Position numbers and translations under genes: made by a program. A DNA stretch of 64,000 nucleotides from Staphylococcus auricularis. GTDB lineage: Bacteria > Bacillota > Bacilli > Staphylococcales > Staphylococcaceae. Below are positions 43,357 to 52,558 of this stretch, one piece after another (positions within the stretch are counted from its first letter, which is position 1; every line of letters starts with the position of its first letter). Under the pieces are notes generated by a model, which was not told the DNA's origin, made no database searches, and was given only the letters and a program-made list of their open reading frames with translations. The stretch covers positions 119,679-183,678 of the forward strand of contig NZ_LLER01000007.1 in assembly GCF_001500315.1 (NCBI RefSeq), read 5' to 3'.

Positions 43357-44658
43357 ATGGCGCTATTTATCATTGAAATCCTTATTATGATATTAGCTAT
43401 TATTTTAGGATTACGTATTGCAGGTGCATTGGGCTGCGGTATTCTTGCGATTGTGATGCAGCTCGTCATGATCTTTGGGTTCGGTTTAGCGCCCGGAGAC
43501 TTACCTGTCACAGCAGTATTAATTATTTTATCTATCGGGATTGCTGGCGGTACGTTACAAGCGACCGGAGGAATTGACTATCTCGTTCATCTTGCGAGTA
43601 AAATTATTGAGCGATTCCCAAAATCAATTATCTTCATATCACCTATGATTGTCTTTCTATTTGTCTTTGGTATCGGAACTTCAAATATTGCGTTGTCGTT
43701 AGAACCGATTATCGCGAAGACAGCGTTGAAGGCAAATATTTCACCGAAAAAACCACTCATCGCTTCTGTGCTTACTGCTAACTTAGCGTTGTTGTGTAGC
43801 CCAGCTGCTTCAGCAACGGCCTACATTATTTCGGTATTAGCAAATCATGAAATTACAATGGGTCAATATTTATCAGTGGCGCTACCTACTGCGTTGATCA
43901 GTATGCTTGCGCTAAGTACGTTTTGTACATTGGTTGGGAGAAACCATTTTGACCGTGATCGAATGACTCAAGTCGTTGAAGCGGAAGTTGCACAAATTGA
44001 GGATACATATTTTTCACCACGTGTGAAGTTAGGTGTTGCTGCATTCTTATTTGGCGTAGGATGTATTTTAATATTTGGGATGTTTCCAGACCTGCTGCCA
44101 ACATTTAACGTAGACGGTGAAACAGTGAGCTTAGAAATGACTGAGATTGTGCAGTTATTTATGTACTTGAGTACTGCGATTAATTTATTATTAATGAAAA
44201 TAGATCCAAACGACATTTTATCTACACGTATTACCCAATCTGCTATAGGTGCGTTATTTGCAGTTTTAGGACCAGGTTGGTTAGGTGCCACTATTTTTAA
44301 TGCACCCGAAAATATGAAAATCATGAAAGAAGATATCGGTGGACTAATTGCGCAAATGCCATGGCTCGTCATCATTTTAGTCGCTGTCGTAACAATGATT
44401 GTCATCTCTCAAACGGCCTCAGCTTCTATTATGGTGCCAATTGTGATGAGCTTAGGCGTCCCACCTATGAATTTTGTTGCGATGGTTCAAACGTTAAATT
44501 ATAACTTTGTCATACCTGCGCAACCTACACTACTATTTGCAGTGAGCTTGGATGAAACACGCCAAACACGGGCGACAAGCTTTATTGTGCCAGGAACGGT
44601 AACCATTACTGTCTCCGTACTTGTTGGATTTTCAATTAAATGGCTATTAGGCTATTAA
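43357..44658 (+). CDS. DcuA/DcuB-type C4-dicarboxylate transporter
   Basis: 433 residues, ten to twelve helices. Signature pieces of the Dcu family: LGLRIAGALGCGILA, GGTLQATGGIDYLVHLA, IGTSNIALSLEPII, SPAASATAYIISVLANHEI and FVIPAQPTLLFAVSLDE. In enterobacteria these proteins exchange succinate for fumarate, aspartate or malate in anaerobic growth. No aspartase or fumarase lies beside it here. CAAGGAG precedes the ATG. Confidence 0.87.
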   Translation: MALFIIEILIMILAIILGLRIAGALGCGILAIVMQLVMIFGFGLAPGDLPVTAVLIILSIGIAGGTLQATGGIDYLVHLASKIIERFPKSIIFISPMIVFLFVFGIGTSNIALSLEPIIAKTALKANISPKKPLIASVLTANLALLCSPAASATAYIISVLANHEITMGQYLSVALPTALISMLALSTFCTLVGRNHFDRDRMTQVVEAEVAQIEDTYFSPRVKLGVAAFLFGVGCILIFGMFPDLLPTFNVDGETVSLEMTEIVQLFMYLSTAINLLLMKIDPNDILSTRITQSAIGALFAVLGPGWLGATIFNAPENMKIMKEDIGGLIAQMPWLVIILVAVVTMIVISQTASASIMVPIVMSLGVPPMNFVAMVQTLNYNFVIPAQPTLLFAVSLDETRQTRATSFIVPGTVTITVSVLVGFSIKWLLGY

Positions 44659-44732
44659 TTTTTTTAACATCAGAAAATAAGATTTTAACTTCTTTTGTAG
44701 CACGGATGATCGAAAAACTGAATATATAGTAA

Positions 44733-44780
44733 GGACGAACAGGACTAATTGTTGTTTCTCTTAGTCCTATTCATTTTGTT
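44733..44780 (+). terminator. Terminator after dcu gene
   Basis: Stem AGGACTAA (44741-44748) and TTAGTCCT (44761-44768) followed by T-rich sequence. Confidence 0.65.
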
Positions 44781-45043
44781 TTATATTGTATAAAATATGT
44801 TTTGAAAGCGCTTTGTTATTTGAAACGCAATTAATTAGATTATTAAAGATAAAGTTCTCATACATTTTGGATAAATTAATTATTACCGTATTACTAAGTT
44901 TTAAAAAATAAATTAGCTTAAAACTAGCATGAATATAACAATATATTAAGGTAATTTAAACACGTTAAAGTTTGTTGAAATAAATATTGTAGTTTAATCA
45001 ATAAATTTGTGATATATTTTTAGATGGCGGAATTTTTTCAGCC

Positions 45044-47197
45044 ATAATTATTAAATTTTTAACTAACAAACGTTCTAAATTCAGTATTCGCAAATTCTCA
45101 GTGGGCACAGCCTCAATATTAATCGGATCAACATTAATATTTGGCGTAAACCACGACGCATAAGCAGCAGAAAGCGAAGAATCTAATGCACCACATACGA
45201 CTGAAACTACTGAAAACAGTTCAGCAGATGATGCAGCAGAAGACCAAGTTGAACCCAACAACGCAAGTCATTCAACTGATGAAGCTTCTACTGATAACGA
45301 AGCGTTAGATCCTGAATTTAGTGTTGTTGACAGAGAAGACAGCAATGAAGAATCAGAAGCTAGTGAATCTGAGGACACAACAGCCGACAGTAACGAAGCA
45401 ACAGAAAGCGAAGCAACAGAAACAGACGATAGCGACGCAAATAGCGAAGAAACTTCAACAAATGAAGCAGCAGAATCAGCTGAAGATTCAGAATCAACTG
45501 AAGAAGCTGAATCAAACGAAACACCTGAATCAGAAACTGAAAAACCTGCAGCAGAAAACGAAGCAGCAGATAAAGAAACACCTGAAGTAGATAACAAAGA
45601 AAATGAAGCAGCAACTTCAAATGAAACTGAAAAACCAGCAACTGAAGCAACAAATCATGAAACCCCTCTAAATCATGAAACAGATCATAACGAAGAAGCA
45701 GTAGAAAACGAAACTGCAGATAAAGAAGAAAACATCGAAAATACGAACGAAGCAGCTGAAAATGAAACAGCTGAAGATGAAGCAGCAGACACAGAAGAAG
45801 CTGCTGAAACCCCTGAAACAGAAGAAGCAGCAGATAATGAAGCAGTCCCAGCTAACAAATTATCTGATGATGTAACTGAAGCAACTTCACCTAAACACCA
45901 ACATGTTGCAGCTACAGAATCTAGCTCAACTACAAACAATAATGATACATCAAATGAAAACGCGGCTACATCTCCACGCGTTAATACAAGAGCAGCAACT
46001 CCTGTAGAAGAAAACAGAGATGAAGCGGAAGAAACACAAGGTAATAACGTTAATGACCAAATTAATGTAAATCGTTTTGAACTTGATAACCATAGTTTCG
46101 ACCCTAACCAATCTGAAAACACTGGTATGCACACAGACTTCACTGTAGATGGTCAAGTTAATAGTGGTGACTACTTCACTGTTGAATTACCTAAAACACT
46201 ATCTGCAGAAGGTGACGGTGACTATAGTAAAGTCAATAATACGATGAACCTTTCACCATTGAAAAATGCTAACGGCGATGTCGTTGCTTTAGGTACGTAC
46301 AATACAATTGATAAAACAATCAAATATGTATTTACAGACTATGTCAATGGTAAGAAAAATGTGAGAGGTCAATTCAAACTTCCAGTATTCACAGATAGAA
46401 AAAATGCACCAGTATCTGGAAGATATGAAGCTGACTTTAACGTAGCAGGTAATACTTATGAAGATGAAGTAGAATTAAATTACAGTACACCGTTTGCAAG
46501 TCAACCACAACCATACGGTACCGGTATCAGTTCACAAATCACTGATATTGATGATTACTCTGGTCAAAGAACTTATAAACAAAGTATTTATGTTAACCCA
46601 ATGGGTAAAAGTTTAACTAATCCAACTGTAACTATTCGTGGTTTCCATAAAGACCCTACAACAAGCAGTACAATCATTGACGAAGATAACACTAACTTAA
46701 GAATCTTCAGAGTGAAAGATAGAAATAAACTTGCTGATAGTTATTATGTGAATCCAGAAGATCCTAACTTAGAAGAAGTTACGGATGACTTTAATGATTC
46801 AATTGAATTTAATAACGATACAAATTCAGCTAAAATTAATTTTGCTAGTACAAGTGAATCATTCGTAGTCCTTGTAGATGGTCATTTCGATGATTCAGGT
46901 CACAATGTTAAAACGACTGTAAGTGAAAACAACACAGATATGTCTGGTTACACTACAAGTGGTTATGACTGGGAAAATGAAAACTTTGTAAGTAACGGTT
47001 CTGGTTCAGCAGATGGTGACGAAGACGGCGACGCAGATGCCGATGCTGATTCAGATGCGGACGCTGACGAAGAAGAATTACCAGATACAGGTAATAACAA
47101 TGCACAAAATGGCACATTACTTGGTAGCTTATTTGCAGCGCTTGGTTCATTATTCTTATTCGGTAAACGTCGTAAAAACAATAATGAAGAAAAATAA
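45044..47197 (+). pseudogene. LPXTG surface adhesin (SdrG/ClfA-like) with lost start and early stop
   Basis: The frame reads [20 protein letters not shown], a YSIRK signal, then FGVNHDA followed by TAA at 45161-45163 exactly where a Gln before AAES would be expected (CAA to TAA). The only start in the right place is ATA at 45044 behind GGCGGA, so ATG to ATA is likely. After the stop the same frame is open for 678 codons: an Ala/Glu/Thr-rich acidic region to about 45970, an Ig-like fibrinogen-binding-type domain with [10 protein letters not shown] (TYTFTDYVD-like latch motif), a short Asp/Ala repeat, then LPDTG at 47078-47092, a membrane helix and KRRKNNN. No complete protein can be made as written. 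Confidence 0.85.
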
Positions 47198-47210
47198 TAG
47201 CTAACTGATA

Positions 47211-47250
47211 AAAGCCAGGTCTCCTACATGGAGCCTGGCCTTTTTTTATC
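47211..47250 (+). terminator. Terminator of the LPXTG gene
   Basis: Stem GCCAGGTCTCC/GGAGCCTGGC-like hairpin and seven T. Confidence 0.9.
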
Positions 47251-47568
47251 TAAATTTGAAAGCGTGAACATTTTGTGACGTTAACGATTGTCGAATGACT
47301 GAAATAAAGCAATTGATTTTGCATTTTAACTCATATATACATATAATTATCTTTGCAGTATTTTGAAATTATTATTTGTGTGAAATTGGTTAAATCAATG
47401 TTCTATATATTTAATAAGTAAATATTTGAAAAGGTACTTATTTTAAAATACAGCCATTCAAATCTTAAATGAAAGCGAAGTCATATCTTTCATTTATAAG
47501 ATTTTGATTTAACCATTATACATATCACTCAGCACAATAAATCGGATATAGGAAAGGCAGGGGATAAT
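47251..47568. other. Intergenic region upstream of copCD
   Basis: AT-rich, no gene seen. It must hold the copCD promoter. A CsoR-type copper operator was looked for and not recognised. Confidence 0.35.
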
Positions 47569-48807
47569 TTGAAAAGACGTGTATTGATCGTTGCAACGCT
47601 CTTATTCGGTATCGTCTTCTCTTTTTTTATTACCAATGAACAAGCTTCCGCACATGCCACACTAGAAACGACAACACCTCAAACAGATGGGGTGGTAACA
47701 AATCACCCTGACAAGATCGAATTGAAATTTAATGAACCCGTAAATGCTAAGTATTCCGGGATCACATTATATGATGATGAGGGTAATAAGATTACTGATT
47801 TAGACCCTGAAACAGAAGGATCCTCAGCGACATTATCTTTTTCTACGGATGATGTAGGTGAAGGGACCCACACTGTAGAATGGCACGCGATGTCAGCGGA
47901 TGGACACGAAGTCGGTGATCAGTTCCAATTCTCAGTGGGAGAGGTTACGGCATCTGATGTCGATACATCGGTTCCGTTTTATCAAAAAGCAGACTTTTGG
48001 TTTGGTGTCACACGCTACCTTTCTCAAGGTGCATTAATAGGTCTCATCGGTTTGTTTTGGATGAATGAACTGGTTCGTCGTCGTGATTTACCAACTTATC
48101 AAGTCATTCCAGAACAAAAAGGCTTTACGGGTATTCTCATGATGCTAACAGGCGTCACACTGGTAACTTATTTAATGACGCTTACTTCAGATATTTTGGC
48201 AGATATCTTTGCCTTTAAAATGGATACAATCACGCAATTCCCATTCATATTGAGCTCTCTCGCGATCATTATTTTACTCGCGTTGCTTATGATTACGAAT
48301 ATGATGCGTGCTTGGTATATTCTCGTTACATTTGGCATCATTTTAGCTTTAAGTATGTCTGGGCATGCATGGTCACAAAGTGTGCCGGTATGGTCCATCC
48401 TTATTCGTTTTGCTCACCTGGTAGGGATGACGCTGTGGATTGGTGCGCTCATTTACTTGAGTTGTTACGCCATTAAAGACAGAGCTAAGCAAACAGCGAC
48501 GGTTCGTCCGTTATTGCTTAAAGTTAATATTACAGCTGTAGCGATGATTATCATCTCTGGTGTCCTTATGACGATAGATGAGACTGATATTTTAGCGATA
48601 TGGCAAAACATACAAACTTGGAGTGCGTTACTCATTGTTAAAATCATCGTTACAATCGTTATGATGGGCTTAGGTTTCTATCAAACGACCCGAGCACTTA
48701 AGAAACAACATCGCGTTAATAAAGCAAGTTTATTTATAGAATTAGGTCTCGGCATTCTACTCATTGGCGTAGGTGTCGTGATGAGTCAAATTAACTTACC
48801 AAAATAA
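47569..48807 (+). CDS. Fused CopC-CopD copper resistance/uptake protein (YcnJ-like)
   Basis: 412 residues from TTG 47569, with AGGAAAGGCAGGGG upstream. Signal peptide at 1-28, cleaved after ASA so that the mature protein starts HATLE, the His that begins the CopC copper site. The CopC domain (30-125) contains PDKIELKFNEPVN and VEWHAMSADGHEVGDQFQFSV. Then eight helices of CopD (145-410) with conserved His in SGHAW and FAHLVG. Homologous to Bacillus YcnJ, which is involved in copper acquisition. A ycnI relative follows 11 bases later, as in the Bacillus ycnKJI cluster. Confidence 0.87.
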   Translation: MKRRVLIVATLLFGIVFSFFITNEQASAHATLETTTPQTDGVVTNHPDKIELKFNEPVNAKYSGITLYDDEGNKITDLDPETEGSSATLSFSTDDVGEGTHTVEWHAMSADGHEVGDQFQFSVGEVTASDVDTSVPFYQKADFWFGVTRYLSQGALIGLIGLFWMNELVRRRDLPTYQVIPEQKGFTGILMMLTGVTLVTYLMTLTSDILADIFAFKMDTITQFPFILSSLAIIILLALLMITNMMRAWYILVTFGIILALSMSGHAWSQSVPVWSILIRFAHLVGMTLWIGALIYLSCYAIKDRAKQTATVRPLLLKVNITAVAMIIISGVLMTIDETDILAIWQNIQTWSALLIVKIIVTIVMMGLGFYQTTRALKKQHRVNKASLFIELGLGILLIGVGVVMSQINLPK

Positions 48808-48818
48808 GGAGATAGATT

Positions 48819-49400
48819 ATGTTTAAAAAATTTTTACTCACAAGTATTATTTTATTTGCATCATTAAGTTTTTCTAAAGTGGCAGATGCTCACGTGACTT
48901 TAAATCCTGATCAAAGTGAACCAGGTTCATACGATAAATATGATGTGCGTGTTCCTGTTGAAAAAGACGCTAACACAAACAAAGTTGAATTAAACGTACC
49001 TGATGGCGTGAACGTCGCAAACGTACAACCTGTTGATGGTTGGAAACATAAATTAGATAAAGACAGTGATGGTAATATTAAAAAAATCACTTGAACAGCA
49101 GAAGGTAAAGGTATTGGTCCAGATGAATTCACAGAATTTCCAATTGTAGTGGCGAATCCAGAAGATGAAGGCACATTCAAATGGAAAGCAATCCAATCTT
49201 ACGATAACGGTGAAAAAGTAAAATGGACCAACGAAGATGAGGATAGCGAAACACCTGCACCCGCTACTGAAGTGAAAAAGGGCGTAGAAGATGAATCTTC
49301 TAATGGTGGCTTTGGTACAACAGCATTATGGATTGTATCTATTGTAGCCATTATCCTATCTCTCATCGCATTATTTAAAAAACCTTCATCTAAATCATAA
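48819..49400 (+). pseudogene. YcnI-like (DUF1775) copper protein with internal TGA
   Basis: Two in-frame parts join across TGA at 49092-49094: GNIKKIT-stop-TAEGKGIGPDEF. DUF1775 proteins have ITWT here, so TGG to TGA is the likely change. The rest is well preserved: signal peptide with cleavage before HVTLNP (N-terminal copper-brace His), FKWKAIQSYDNGE, a linker, and a C-terminal membrane helix with basic tail. Of about 193 residues only the first 91 would be made, with no membrane anchor. AAGGAGAT precedes the start. Co-transcribed with copCD. Confidence 0.85.
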
Positions 49401-49419
49401 TTAATAAATATGAAATTGA

Positions 49420-49465
49420 AAGCAGTGACAACCTTTAACGAGGTTTGTCGCTGCTTTTTTATGAT
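49420..49465 (+). terminator. Terminator of copCD-ycnI
   Basis: Stem AGCAGTGACAACCT / AGGTTTGTCGCTGCT with a T-run. Confidence 0.88.
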
Positions 49466-49565
49466 TACGGGAATGAAATCTTAAATGCGTTTGAGCATTT
49501 CATTAGGTCTCCTTTAACCGCTGATGTAAGATAACGATATCAAAAATACAGGAGGCAACTTTTTA

Positions 49566-50888
49566 ATGAAAGAATTTGATTTGGTCATTATCGGATTTGG
49601 TAAGGCCGGGAAAACATTAGCGAAGTTTGCAAGTCAACAAGGTCAAACGGTTGCTGTGGTTGAACAGTCCCCTGCAATGTATGGTGGGACTTGTATTAAT
49701 ATAGGATGTATTCCGTCTAAAACACTTGTTAAAGAAGGTTTAAAAGGACACGATTTTACGACAGCGATGTCACGCAAACGAGACGTGGTCGAAGCGCTTA
49801 ATCATAAAAACTATCATAATTTAGCAGATGAAGAGCATATTACGGTGTTTGATCATCAAGCACGATTTAAATCCAATACAGAAGTTGAATTATTGAATTC
49901 ATCTGGAGAAGTTGAAGATGTAGTCACTGCCCCTCACATCGTCATCAACACAGGAGCTAAAGCGGTCATTCCTGACATTGAAGGTGTCGCAACCTCCCAA
50001 CGGTTGTATGATTCTACAGGCATTTTAAATTTAGCAACGCAACCGAAACACCTAGTCATTGTAGGAGGAGGTTATATTGCATTAGAATTTGCTTCTATGT
50101 TTGCGAATTTCGGTTCAGAAGTCACAGTGTTAGAACGTGGCAATACCATTATGGCACGTGAAGATCAAGAGATCGCAGCTGAAGTGGTCAAAGATTTGGA
50201 AAACAAAGGGATTCGCATCATAACAAATGCTGAGACACAAAAATTTGTAGATGAAACGGAAACGACAGTGGTTCAAACGACACAAGGTAACTTTAATGCA
50301 GATGCGGTGTTGCTCGCTATCGGGCGTCAACCGAATACTGAGCTTGGTCTAGACCATACAGACATTGAGCTCGGTTCACGTGGCGAAATTCAAGTCAATG
50401 AACGTTTACAAACCACAGTGGACCATATTTATGCAGTCGGAGATGTGAAGGGTGGGCTACAATTCACATACATTTCACTAGATGATTTCCGTATTGTGAG
50501 AGACCAACTCTTTAATGATGGCACACGTACCACTGAAAACCGTGGAGAAGTTCCTTATACTGTATTTATCGATCCCCCATTGTCTCGTGTAGGTCTTACC
50601 GCCAAAGAAGCTGAAGACCAAGGTTATGACATCAAAGAAGGTAAAATCTTAGTGAGCCAAATACCTCGTCATAAGATCAATAATGACCCACGCGGTATGT
50701 TTAAAGCTGTGGTTGATCGTAACACGAATCGCATTTTAGGCGCGACATTATATGGGGTCGAATCTGAAGAAATCATTAATCTGATCAAATTAGCCATTGA
50801 CCAACACATCAGTTATGAAGTGTTGAGAGATAACATTTATACGCATCCAACGATGATCGAATCATTGAATGATCTATTTAACATTTAA
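49566..50888 (+). CDS. MerA/RclA-like pyridine nucleotide-disulfide oxidoreductase
   Basis: 440 residues of flavoprotein disulfide reductase family I. FAD loop VIIGFGKAGKTLA, redox-active GGTCINIGCIPSK (two Cys five apart), NAD(P) loop VIVGGGYIALEFASMF, second FAD motif IYAVGDVKGG, and the C-terminal dimerisation domain with HPTMIESLNDLF. It lacks the N-terminal metal-binding domain and C-terminal Cys pair of true mercuric reductases. Close relatives (RclA, staphylococcal MerA) reduce hypothiocyanous acid, giving resistance to a host oxidant; that role is the best guess. GGAGG upstream. Converges with a merR-type gene. Confidence 0.83.
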   Translation: MKEFDLVIIGFGKAGKTLAKFASQQGQTVAVVEQSPAMYGGTCINIGCIPSKTLVKEGLKGHDFTTAMSRKRDVVEALNHKNYHNLADEEHITVFDHQARFKSNTEVELLNSSGEVEDVVTAPHIVINTGAKAVIPDIEGVATSQRLYDSTGILNLATQPKHLVIVGGGYIALEFASMFANFGSEVTVLERGNTIMAREDQEIAAEVVKDLENKGIRIITNAETQKFVDETETTVVQTTQGNFNADAVLLAIGRQPNTELGLDHTDIELGSRGEIQVNERLQTTVDHIYAVGDVKGGLQFTYISLDDFRIVRDQLFNDGTRTTENRGEVPYTVFIDPPLSRVGLTAKEAEDQGYDIKEGKILVSQIPRHKINNDPRGMFKAVVDRNTNRILGATLYGVESEEIINLIKLAIDQHISYEVLRDNIYTHPTMIESLNDLFNI

Positions 50889-50907
50889 TAAAAATACGCA
50901 TAAAAAT

Positions 50908-50960
50908 AAAGCGTTACTGAATACAGTGGGAGATACACGTGTTCGGTAATGCTTTTTATT
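50908..50960. terminator. Bidirectional terminator between reductase and MerR gene
   Basis: Hairpin AGCGTTACTGA/TCGGTAATGCT (G-U pairs included), A-run before and T-run after. Confidence 0.7.
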
Positions 50961-50980
50961 ATGAACGAAAACCTTCTATA

Positions 50981-51343
50981 TTAATTGTCGTTTGAGGTTA
51001 CCAATTGTTTGTCTTTTAATTCACCTTCGATGGCATGGATACGGTAGTCTATTTTTTCTCGTTCTGCCTTTAATACTTTGAGATGAGCTAAAAGGATATC
51101 ATCAACAGTCATGGTCTGGCTTGTAATACGTTCAATGTCTACTTTAATTTGTTTTAATGGAATGTTGAGATTCGTAAAGCACAAAATTAACTTAATCACT
51201 TCGACATCTTTATCTGTATAAAGTCGTTTATTATTGCGATCACGTTGAATATTTTGCAGCAAACCGTGTTTCTCATAATAACGCAGTTTACTTTTAGGTA
51301 TGTGACACTGTTCAGCTACATCTTGGATATAGTATGTGTTCAC
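50981..51343 (-). CDS. MerR-family transcriptional regulator
   Basis: 120 residues. N-terminal winged helix YYIQDVAEQCHIPKSKLRYYEKHGLL and RLYTDKDVEVIKLI, then the long dimerisation helix (about 80-110). No Cys cluster, so it is not a metal sensor of the MerR/ZntR type; the tail resembles regulators of oxidoreductase genes. It is divergent from a nitroreductase gene 101 bases away with a palindrome between them, so that gene is the probable target. Confidence 0.85.
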   Translation of the reverse strand: MNTYYIQDVAEQCHIPKSKLRYYEKHGLLQNIQRDRNNKRLYTDKDVEVIKLILCFTNLNIPLKQIKVDIERITSQTMTVDDILLAHLKVLKAEREKIDYRIHAIEGELKDKQLVTSNDN

Positions 51344-51361
51344 GTGAGCAACTCCCTTCTC

Positions 51362-51392
51362 TTAAACTATGGTTTAACTGATAATCTATAAT
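51362..51392 (+). promoter_or_regulatory. MerR-type operator and nitroreductase promoter
   Basis: Palindrome TTAAACTATGGTTTAA (51362-51377) followed by TATAAT (51387-51392). Taking TTAAAC as -35 gives a 19-nt spacer, the overlong spacing typical of MerR-activated promoters. GATAAT at 51380 is an alternative -10 that would centre the dyad better. Confidence 0.5.
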
Positions 51393-51444
51393 ACGTAAGT
51401 TAAGAATACAAACATTGTGATTTTGAGAGAGGAGAAATGCACAA

Positions 51445-52065
51445 ATGGCAGAGTTAGATGACGTAATTGTAAACAGAAGATCTGTAAAAGAGTTTGACCC
51501 AGATTATAAAATTCCTCATGAAGAAATGTATGAAATGATGGAAAAAGTAGTAGAAGCGCCTTCTTCTATTAATATGCAACCTTGGCGCTTTGCAGTCGTT
51601 GAAAGTTACGAAGCTAAAGAAAAAATCCGTCCGTATGTTAGATTTAATACAATACAAAATGATACATCTTCTGCAATGATTATCGTGTTCGGTGATTTAG
51701 AATGCTATAAAGAAGGCGAATACATTTATAACGAAGCGGTAAATCATGGCCATATGCCTGCAGAAGTCCGTGACCAAACATTGCCTTTTGCGGTAGAAAG
51801 CTATAAACAATTAACACGTGAAGAAATGGACAGCATTATCCGTGTTGACTGCGGATTAGCTGCGATGCAACTCATGCTTGTCGCAAAAGAATATGGCTAC
51901 GATACAAACCCAATTGGTGGTTTTGAAGAAGACCAAATTGGTGAAGCAATTGGTTACAGTTACGATCGCTATGAACCAATGTTAATCGTTGCGATTGGTA
52001 AAAAAGCAAAAGAACCGCACACTTCATTTAGAATGCCAGTAGATAAAGTCGTCAATTATCTATAA
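51445..52065 (+). CDS. Nitroreductase-family FMN oxidoreductase
   Basis: 206 residues. The FMN-binding opening VIVNRRSVKEFD and the APSSINMQPWRF motif are standard, with GLAAMQLMLVAKEYGYDTNPIGGF in the middle and IVAIGKKAKE near the end. Family members reduce nitro compounds, quinones or unsaturated aldehydes with NAD(P)H. GAGAGGAG precedes the start. Divergent from the MerR regulator and probably induced through it, which fits a response to a toxic electrophile. Substrate unknown. Confidence 0.88.
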   Translation: MAELDDVIVNRRSVKEFDPDYKIPHEEMYEMMEKVVEAPSSINMQPWRFAVVESYEAKEKIRPYVRFNTIQNDTSSAMIIVFGDLECYKEGEYIYNEAVNHGHMPAEVRDQTLPFAVESYKQLTREEMDSIIRVDCGLAAMQLMLVAKEYGYDTNPIGGFEEDQIGEAIGYSYDRYEPMLIVAIGKKAKEPHTSFRMPVDKVVNYL

Positions 52066-52111
52066 TACGTGAGCTGTAAAAGCTCTAATCAAATATGATT
52101 CATGCTGTTCG

Positions 52112-52160
52112 GGAGGGAACGAAATCTTTGGTAAATCGAAGGTTTTGTTCCCCTTTTTAA
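52112..52160 (+). terminator. Terminator of nitroreductase gene
   Basis: Long stem GGGAACGAAATCTT / AAGGTTTTGTTCCC (with G-U or mismatch) and a T-run. Confidence 0.82.
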
Positions 52161-52558
52161 TGTACAAACGAACAGATGTACAATGAAATAAGACACAACT
52201 TAATTGCTTTTGTAAGCATCATTAAGTGAATATTGCGATTAATATATGTTGAAAATGTAAATCTCCACAATGCTTCTCAATCCGCCTTTTCACGTAAAAA
52301 TAGTATTCAATCATTCATCATGCTAAGTGTTTTGAAATCCTTTTAATCCCCTAGTAATATATACATTGTAGAATATAAAGTGATGTTACATACATACGTT
52401 TTAAAGATAATTTGATTATACCAATAAAGTTAAGAAATATTATGATTGATGTAATTTTATTGATAATTTTAATGTGTAGTATTGCTATATAGTGGTATTG
52501 ATATATAATGAAAACATCGCTATGACACTAGAATTCATGTGAAGAAGGGGCTAATGAT
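52161..52558. other. Upstream region of the giant surface protein gene
   Basis: AT-rich, no gene. Contains the promoter region of the downstream gene; several TATATA/TATAAT-like boxes near 52,490-52,510 prevent choosing one. Confidence 0.4.

Noticed and set aside
45268..46143. Long minus-strand frames rich in Ser, Val and Leu opposite the acidic part of the LPXTG gene (also at 52,731-53,685)
   Set aside because: They are mirror images of GAA/GAT/ACA/GCA-rich coding DNA on the plus strand, which leaves antisense frames open; no ribosome sites or family features.
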